From contig DGKH01000021.1 of assembly GCA_002386945.1 (NCBI GenBank), positions 1 to 9,441 of the forward strand: a DNA stretch of 9,441 bases, read 5' to 3'. Numbering within the stretch: position 1 is the first letter of the stretch; every line of letters begins with the position of its first letter. A model generated the notes under the pieces. The model searched no databases, was not told where the DNA came from, and worked only from the letters and a program-made list of their open reading frames with translations. Positions 5,904-9,441 of the stretch are shown one piece after another. The translations under genes and the position numbers were made by a program. This stretch comes from Proteobacteria bacterium UBA4575 (lineage in GTDB: Bacteria > Pseudomonadota > Gammaproteobacteria > UBA4575).

Positions 5904-6443
5904 ATGGCTAGGTTACAAGAATTTTACAAAGACACCGTCCGTGCGCAGTTGACTGAAGAGTTCAGCTACAGCAATCCAATGATGATCCCTCGTATTGAGA
6001 TGATCTCTATAAACGTTGGTTTAGGCGAAGCGACACGTGATAAGAAAGTTGTCGAGCATGCAGTATCTGATATGACTAAGATTGCAGGCCAAAAGCCTGT
6101 TGTCACTCTGGCGCGCAAGTCTATTGCTGGATTTAATGTCCGTGATGGCTGGCCAGTCGGTTGTAAAGTGAATTTGCGAGGCGTTCAGATGTATGAATTC
6201 CTAGATCGTTTAATCACTATCGCAATTCCACGTATTCGTGATTTTCGCGGTATGAGTGCGAAAGCATTCGACGGTCGTGGAAACTACAGCATGGGCGTAC
6301 GTGAGCAGATTATTTTCCCTGAGATCGACTACGACAAGATCGACGCAATCCGCGGAATGGATATTGCGATCGTAACTAGCGCTCGTACTGATGAGGAAGC
6401 AAAAGCATTGTTAAAAGCTTTCAGTTTCCCATTCAAACAGTGA
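5904..6443 (+). CDS. rplE: 50S ribosomal protein L5
   Basis: The 179-residue product has exactly the length of E. coli L5. L5 binds 5S rRNA with L18 in the central protuberance and touches P-site tRNA. Matching stretches are [19 protein letters not shown] (36-54), [19 protein letters not shown] (62-80), [20 protein letters not shown] (108-127) and [15 protein letters not shown] (133-147). In E. coli, S8 binds mRNA around the rplE start to repress the spc operon. Here only one base separates rplX from rplE, and there is no good Shine-Dalgarno, so initiation is likely coupled to L24. I could not recognise an S8-like helix by eye. Confidence 0.98.
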   Translation: MARLQEFYKDTVRAQLTEEFSYSNPMMIPRIEMISINVGLGEATRDKKVVEHAVSDMTKIAGQKPVVTLARKSIAGFNVRDGWPVGCKVNLRGVQMYEFLDRLITIAIPRIRDFRGMSAKAFDGRGNYSMGVREQIIFPEIDYDKIDAIRGMDIAIVTSARTDEEAKALLKAFSFPFKQ

Positions 6444-6453
6444 GATCAAACTA

Positions 6454-6759
6454 ATGGCTAAGACTTCAATGATTGCACGTGAGAAAAAACGTGCAGAAAC
6501 AGTAAAAAAATACGCTAGTAAGCGTGCTCAGTTAAAAGCGACTATTAAGGCAGTATCAAGCTCTATGGAAGAGCGTGACGCAGCTCAAGTGCAACTACAG
6601 CAGTTGCCTCGCAATTCGAGTAAATGTCGTGGACGTAATCGCTGTGCGATTACCGGTCGTCCACATGGTTTTTATCGTAAGTTTGGTTTAGCTAGAAATA
6701 AGCTAAGGGAAGCCGCGATGCGTGGTGATATTCCAGGCCTTGTTAAGGCTAGTTGGTAA
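6454..6759 (+). CDS. rpsN: 30S ribosomal protein S14, long zinc-independent type
   Basis: The 101-residue product matches the long E. coli S14 (101). It begins [12 protein letters not shown] and ends [20 protein letters not shown] and GLVKASW. S14 sits in the 30S head next to S3, S10 and S19. Cys58 and Cys64 fall in [17 protein letters not shown] (57-73), but the CxxC pair plus second CxxC of zinc-binding S14 is absent, so this is the C-minus form. The start is ten bases after rplE, with only weak Shine-Dalgarno character (GAGA). It ends in tandem TAA-TAG (6757-6762). Confidence 0.97.
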   Translation: MAKTSMIAREKKRAETVKKYASKRAQLKATIKAVSSSMEERDAAQVQLQQLPRNSSKCRGRNRCAITGRPHGFYRKFGLARNKLREAAMRGDIPGLVKASW

Positions 6760-6772
6760 TAGGTGATTTGAT

Positions 6773-7168
6773 ATGAGTATGAGTGATCCAGTTGCTGACA
6801 TGCTGACACGAATCCGTAATGGACAGAGTGCAGACAAAGCGAATGTAGTTATGCCTTATTCTAAGTACAAAGAAGCAATTGCTGCCGTACTTAAGGGTGA
6901 GGGTTATGTCCATGATTTTTCAGTATCTGGCGAAGGTGCAACAAAAGCACTGCAAGTCGAGCTGAAGTACTACATGGGCAAGCCAGTAATAGAAAAAGTG
7001 AAGCGAATTAGCCGTCCAGGTCTGCGTATCTACAAGAACGCAGAAGAATTACCAAAAGTTATTGGTGGTATGGGTATCGCCATTATCTCAACTTCAAAGG
7101 GTCTAATGACTGACCGTGCAGCGCGTCAAGCGGGTTGTGGCGGCGAAGTTATTTGTACTGTTGAGTAA
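6773..7168 (+). CDS. rpsH: 30S ribosomal protein S8
   Basis: The 131-residue product matches E. coli S8 (130): [16 protein letters not shown] (3-18), [19 protein letters not shown] (78-96) and the C-terminal rRNA-binding part with [20 protein letters not shown] (101-120). S8 binds helix 21 of 16S rRNA and in E. coli represses spc translation at rplE. An AGGTGAT sequence, formed just after the rpsN tandem stops, provides a good ribosome-binding site. A second ATG two codons in (MSMSD) is a possible but less likely start; E. coli S8 also begins MSMQD. Confidence 0.98.
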   Translation: MSMSDPVADMLTRIRNGQSADKANVVMPYSKYKEAIAAVLKGEGYVHDFSVSGEGATKALQVELKYYMGKPVIEKVKRISRPGLRIYKNAEELPKVIGGMGIAIISTSKGLMTDRAARQAGCGGEVICTVE

Positions 7169-7183
7169 ACAGGTTTAAAGAAT

Positions 7184-7711
7184 ATGTCTAGAGTTGCAAA
7201 ACAACCGATTGAAATCCCAGCTGGCGTTGAAGTGAAAATCAACGGCCAAGAGTTTTATGCTAAGGGGTCAAAAGGTGAAATGAACATGGTTCTGCATGAC
7301 GCTGTATCCGTGGCACAGGAAGAGAAGATTCTATCTGTTAGCCCGAAAAGTGTTAGCGACTATGCAATGGCTGGCACCATGCGTGCTTTGTTGAATAATA
7401 TCATTACGGGTGTTTCAGCCGGTTTTGAAAAGAAATTAGAACTCGTTGGTGTTGGTTACCGTGCGCAATCCAAAGGTAAGACTTTGAACTTAGCACTTGG
7501 TTTCTCTCATCCCGTAGACTACGCAGTGCCTGAAGGTATTACGATCGAGACTCCAAGTCAGACAGAGATCGTTATCACAGGTACTGATAAGCAGCGAGTT
7601 GGTCAAGTTGCCGCAGAGATTCGTGCTTTTAGACCGCCTGAGCCTTATAAAGGTAAGGGTGTTAAGTACGCCGGTGAACGTATCCTTCGTAAAGAAGCCA
7701 AGAAGAAATAA
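7184..7711 (+). CDS. rplF: 50S ribosomal protein L6
   Basis: The 175-residue product matches E. coli L6 (177). It consists of two similar alpha/beta domains that bind 23S rRNA near the sarcin-ricin loop and the GTPase-associated centre. Typical stretches are [16 protein letters not shown] (2-17), [20 protein letters not shown] (64-83), [14 protein letters not shown] (85-98), LALGFSHPV (103-111) and [16 protein letters not shown] (150-165). The lysine-rich C-terminus is usual. It lies 15 bases after rpsH, with only weak Shine-Dalgarno character upstream. Confidence 0.98.
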   Translation: MSRVAKQPIEIPAGVEVKINGQEFYAKGSKGEMNMVLHDAVSVAQEEKILSVSPKSVSDYAMAGTMRALLNNIITGVSAGFEKKLELVGVGYRAQSKGKTLNLALGFSHPVDYAVPEGITIETPSQTEIVITGTDKQRVGQVAAEIRAFRPPEPYKGKGVKYAGERILRKEAKKK

Positions 7712-7727
7712 TTAGCAGATAAGCGAA

Positions 7728-8078
7728 ATGGACAAAAAACAATCTAGAAATCGTCGTAAGAAAAAGACTCGCTACATTATCAGTGGGTTAAACGCTGTAC
7801 GATTATGTGTACATCGTACTCCACAGCATATTTATGCTCAGCTGATAGATGGTTCAGCGAGTGTATTAGCTGCGGGTTCATCACTCGAAAGTGATGTCCG
7901 ATCGAATGTTAAGCACACCGGAAATGTAGAAGCCGCTAAATTAGTCGGTAAACTCATTGCGGAACGTGCGAAAGAGAAAGGCGTATCTAAAGTCGCCTTT
8001 GATCGTTCAGGATTCAAATATCATGGTCGTATTCAAGCGTTAGCAGATGCTGCGCGTGAAGCTGGTCTTGAGTTTTAA
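7728..8078 (+). CDS. rplR: 50S ribosomal protein L18
   Basis: The 116-residue product matches E. coli L18 (117). It has a basic N-terminal tail ([13 protein letters not shown], 3-15), then [14 protein letters not shown] (28-41), [12 protein letters not shown] (63-74) and the signature [20 protein letters not shown] (89-108), ending [10 protein letters not shown]18 delivers 5S rRNA to the 50S subunit together with L5, whose gene is four places upstream. The start is 16 bases after rplF and begins MDKK as in E. coli, which fixes the initiator. Confidence 0.98.
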   Translation: MDKKQSRNRRKKKTRYIISGLNAVRLCVHRTPQHIYAQLIDGSASVLAAGSSLESDVRSNVKHTGNVEAAKLVGKLIAERAKEKGVSKVAFDRSGFKYHGRIQALADAAREAGLEF

Positions 8079-8096
8079 TTAAAGGTTGACGAAGCA

Positions 8097-8606
8097 ATGG
8101 CTGGATCAGAAGTAACAAATAAAAGCGCCGACGGACTGCAAGAGAAATTAGTTGCCGTTAATCGTGTTGCCAAAGTTGTAAAAGGTGGCCGTCAATTTGG
8201 CTTCACCGCACTTACAGTAGTAGGTGATGGGGAAGGTAAGATTGGCTTCGGTTATGGCAAAGCGAAAGAAGTGCCTGTTGCTATTCAAAAAGCAATGGAA
8301 AAAGCACGTCGTAACATGCAAGACATCCCTCTGAAAGATGGTACTCTGCATTACGCTAAAGTCGGTATTCACGGTGCGGCTAAGGTCCACATGCAACCAG
8401 CCTCTGAAGGTACTGGTATTATTGCAGGTGGTGCAATGCGTGCAGTGTTCGAGGTTTTAGGTGTTCGTAATGTCACCGCTAAAATTATCGGTTCTCGTAA
8501 CCCTATCAACGTAGTACGAGCAACTATCGCCGGCCTCGCAAGTATCCAGTCGCCTGACGCGATTGCATCTAAGCGTGGTAAATCAGTCGACGAGATTATA
8601 GGTTAG
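8097..8606 (+). CDS. rpsE: 30S ribosomal protein S5
   Basis: The 169-residue product matches E. coli S5 (167). The N-terminal S5-type RNA-binding domain includes [20 protein letters not shown] (14-33), whose VKGGR loop is the spectinomycin-resistance region, and [20 protein letters not shown] (51-70). The C-terminal domain has [20 protein letters not shown] (99-118), [10 protein letters not shown] and [12 protein letters not shown]5 supports decoding accuracy and the mRNA entry channel with S3 and S4. It starts 18 bases after rplR, behind a moderate AAGG. Its stop is two bases from rpmD. Confidence 0.98.
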   Translation: MAGSEVTNKSADGLQEKLVAVNRVAKVVKGGRQFGFTALTVVGDGEGKIGFGYGKAKEVPVAIQKAMEKARRNMQDIPLKDGTLHYAKVGIHGAAKVHMQPASEGTGIIAGGAMRAVFEVLGVRNVTAKIIGSRNPINVVRATIAGLASIQSPDAIASKRGKSVDEIIG

Positions 8607-8608
8607 TC

Positions 8609-8791
8609 ATGAGCAAGCAATTACAAGTCACTCTAATTAAAAGCATTCACGGTCGCCTTAAGGCGCACCAGGCCTGTGTACGTGGGCTTGGCATCCGTCG
8701 CATTCATAACCCAGTAATGGTTATTGATACGCCTGAGAATCGCGGAATGATCAATAAGATTGAATACATGCTTAAGGTTGAGGAAGTATAA
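8609..8791 (+). CDS. rpmD: 50S ribosomal protein L30
   Basis: The 60-residue product matches bacterial L30 (E. coli 59). It has the ferredoxin-like-fold pattern [20 protein letters not shown] (5-24), [20 protein letters not shown] (25-44) and [16 protein letters not shown] (45-60). L30 binds 23S rRNA near the 5S particle. Only two bases separate it from the rpsE stop, and one base from rplO, so the three genes are probably translated in a coupled manner. Confidence 0.96.
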   Translation: MSKQLQVTLIKSIHGRLKAHQACVRGLGIRRIHNPVMVIDTPENRGMINKIEYMLKVEEV

Positions 8792-8792
8792 A

Positions 8793-9227
8793 ATGCGTTT
8801 AAATTCGTTAAAGCCTGCAGCAGGTAGCCGTCCAGACAGCAAACGTGTCGGTCGTGGTATCGGGTCTGGCTGGGGTAAAACCTGTGGCCGTGGTCATAAA
8901 GGTCAGAAGTCACGCTCTGGTGGATTCCATAAGGTTGGTTTTGAAGGTGGTCAAATGCCCCTACAACGTCGCCTACCTAAATTTGGTTTCAGTTCACGAA
9001 AAGCACGTCTAACCGCAGAGTTACGTTTGCCAGAGCTATTGTTAGCTAAGGCTGACGTGATTGATATTGAAGCATTAAAAGCAGAGAACTTGGTTCCTGC
9101 GTTCACACAAAAAGTGAAAGTCATATTGTCTGGTGAAATCACCACAGCAGTTAAGACAAAAGGATTAAACTTTACTAAGGGCGCAAAGGCAGCTGTTGAA
9201 GCAGCTGGCGGTAGCATCGAAGAGTAA
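8793..9227 (+). CDS. rplO: 50S ribosomal protein L15
   Basis: Starting at the ATG at 8793 gives 144 residues, the same as E. coli L15. A longer in-frame reading from 8760 would add 11 residues inside rpmD and is rejected, because the family N-terminus is MRLN and GAGGA (8780-8784) sits eight bases before 8793. L15 is a late 50S assembly protein with a long glycine- and arginine-rich tail: [20 protein letters not shown] (17-36), GQKSRSGG (37-44), [18 protein letters not shown] (49-66). The C-terminal domain ends with [12 protein letters not shown]. secY follows after five bases. Confidence 0.98.
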   Translation: MRLNSLKPAAGSRPDSKRVGRGIGSGWGKTCGRGHKGQKSRSGGFHKVGFEGGQMPLQRRLPKFGFSSRKARLTAELRLPELLLAKADVIDIEALKAENLVPAFTQKVKVILSGEITTAVKTKGLNFTKGAKAAVEAAGGSIEE

Positions 9228-9232
9228 AGCGA

Positions 9233-9441
9233 ATGTCTAGCTCTCGAGCGAATATGGCAGCCTCCACTGGAGGACTGAGTAAAGGGTCAGAACTGCGACA
9301 GCGTCTGGCTTTCGTGCTTATGGCCTTGATTGTTTTCCGTCTTGGAACGTTTATTCCAACGCCGGGCATCGATCCAGCCGCTATGGCTAGGTTCTTTGAA
9401 GAACAGAGCAGCACCATCTTAGGCATGTTCAACATGTTCTC
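9233..9441 (+). CDS. secY: Preprotein translocase subunit SecY, 5' part (69 codons)
   Basis: The open frame runs off the window end. It translates to a polar, flexible N-terminus ([20 protein letters not shown]) followed by [20 protein letters not shown] (21-40), the first membrane segment, then [15 protein letters not shown] (41-55) and TILGMFNMF (61-69). These match the SecY N-terminal region, with its conserved R-x-G-x-x-I-P-x-P-G-I and the FNMFSGG start of the next segment. SecY forms the protein-conducting channel of SecYEG in the inner membrane. GAAGAG (9219-9224), inside the end of rplO, lies eight bases before this ATG. The in-frame ATG at 9254 lacks such a site. Confidence 0.96.
   Translation, partial: MSSSRANMAASTGGLSKGSELRQRLAFVLMALIVFRLGTFIPTPGIDPAAMARFFEEQSSTILGMFNMF

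Noticed and set aside
6625..6660. Zinc ribbon in S14
   Set aside because: Only two cysteines (58 and 64) are present, with five residues between them. The CxxC pairs of zinc-binding S14 are absent.
8760..8792. N-terminal extension of L15 by 11 residues
   Set aside because: It lies inside rpmD and lacks family support. The ATG at 8793 has a good GAGGA and the expected MRLN start.

Overview
The window is a stretch of the conserved str/S10/spc ribosomal-protein supercluster of a gammaproteobacterium. The order is the 3' tip of tuf, then rpsJ, then (after a 186-base gap) rplC-rplD-rplW-rplB-rpsS-rplV-rpsC-rplP-rpmC-rpsQ-rplN-rplX-rplE-rpsN-rpsH-rplF-rplR-rpsE-rpmD-rplO and the 5' part of secY. 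All genes are on the + strand. Gene order and protein sequence match the Escherichia coli and Pseudomonas S10 and spc operons, so the proteobacterial (probably gammaproteobacterial) assignment is firm. Genus or family cannot be read from this sequence. Base composition is moderate and even, with no sign of transferred or mobile DNA. S14 is the long zinc-free type. The EF-Tu C-terminus (VAKIIE) resembles what I remember of Pseudomonas EF-Tu.

Layout. Bases 1-349 are the end of the str unit: tuf ends at 21 and rpsJ starts 13 bases later, so rpsJ appears to be co-transcribed with the elongation-factor genes. Bases 350-535 are the only sizeable non-coding stretch. They hold a promoter candidate with an A+T-rich upstream tract, an extended -10 and a G+C-rich discriminator, followed by a strong imperfect hairpin and a 10-base palindrome just before the rplC ribosome-binding site. 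From rplC to secY (536-9441) no gap exceeds 31 bases and several genes overlap or nearly touch, so this reads as one long transcription unit.

Function. The genes supply 30S proteins (S10, S19, S3, S17, S14, S8, S5) and 50S proteins (L3, L4, L23, L2, L22, L16, L29, L14, L24, L5, L6, L18, L30, L15), and then the SecYEG translocon channel. In E. coli, L4 represses the S10 operon through a leader upstream of rpsJ, and S8 represses the spc operon at the rplE start. Here there is no room for a leader before rpsJ, no room for a separate spc promoter before rplN (9-base gap), and a 1-base gap before rplE, so the regulatory layout must differ. The 350-535 gap is the natural place for any replacement control.

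I see no undescribed multi-gene system. The parts worth a second look are the rpsJ-rplC leader region, the fused S10/spc layout, and a few unusual start sites (TTG for rpsS, GTG for rplP, ambiguous for rpmC). There is no gene-free stretch over 300 bases, and I see no tRNA, rRNA, CRISPR array, insertion sequence or clear intrinsic terminator.
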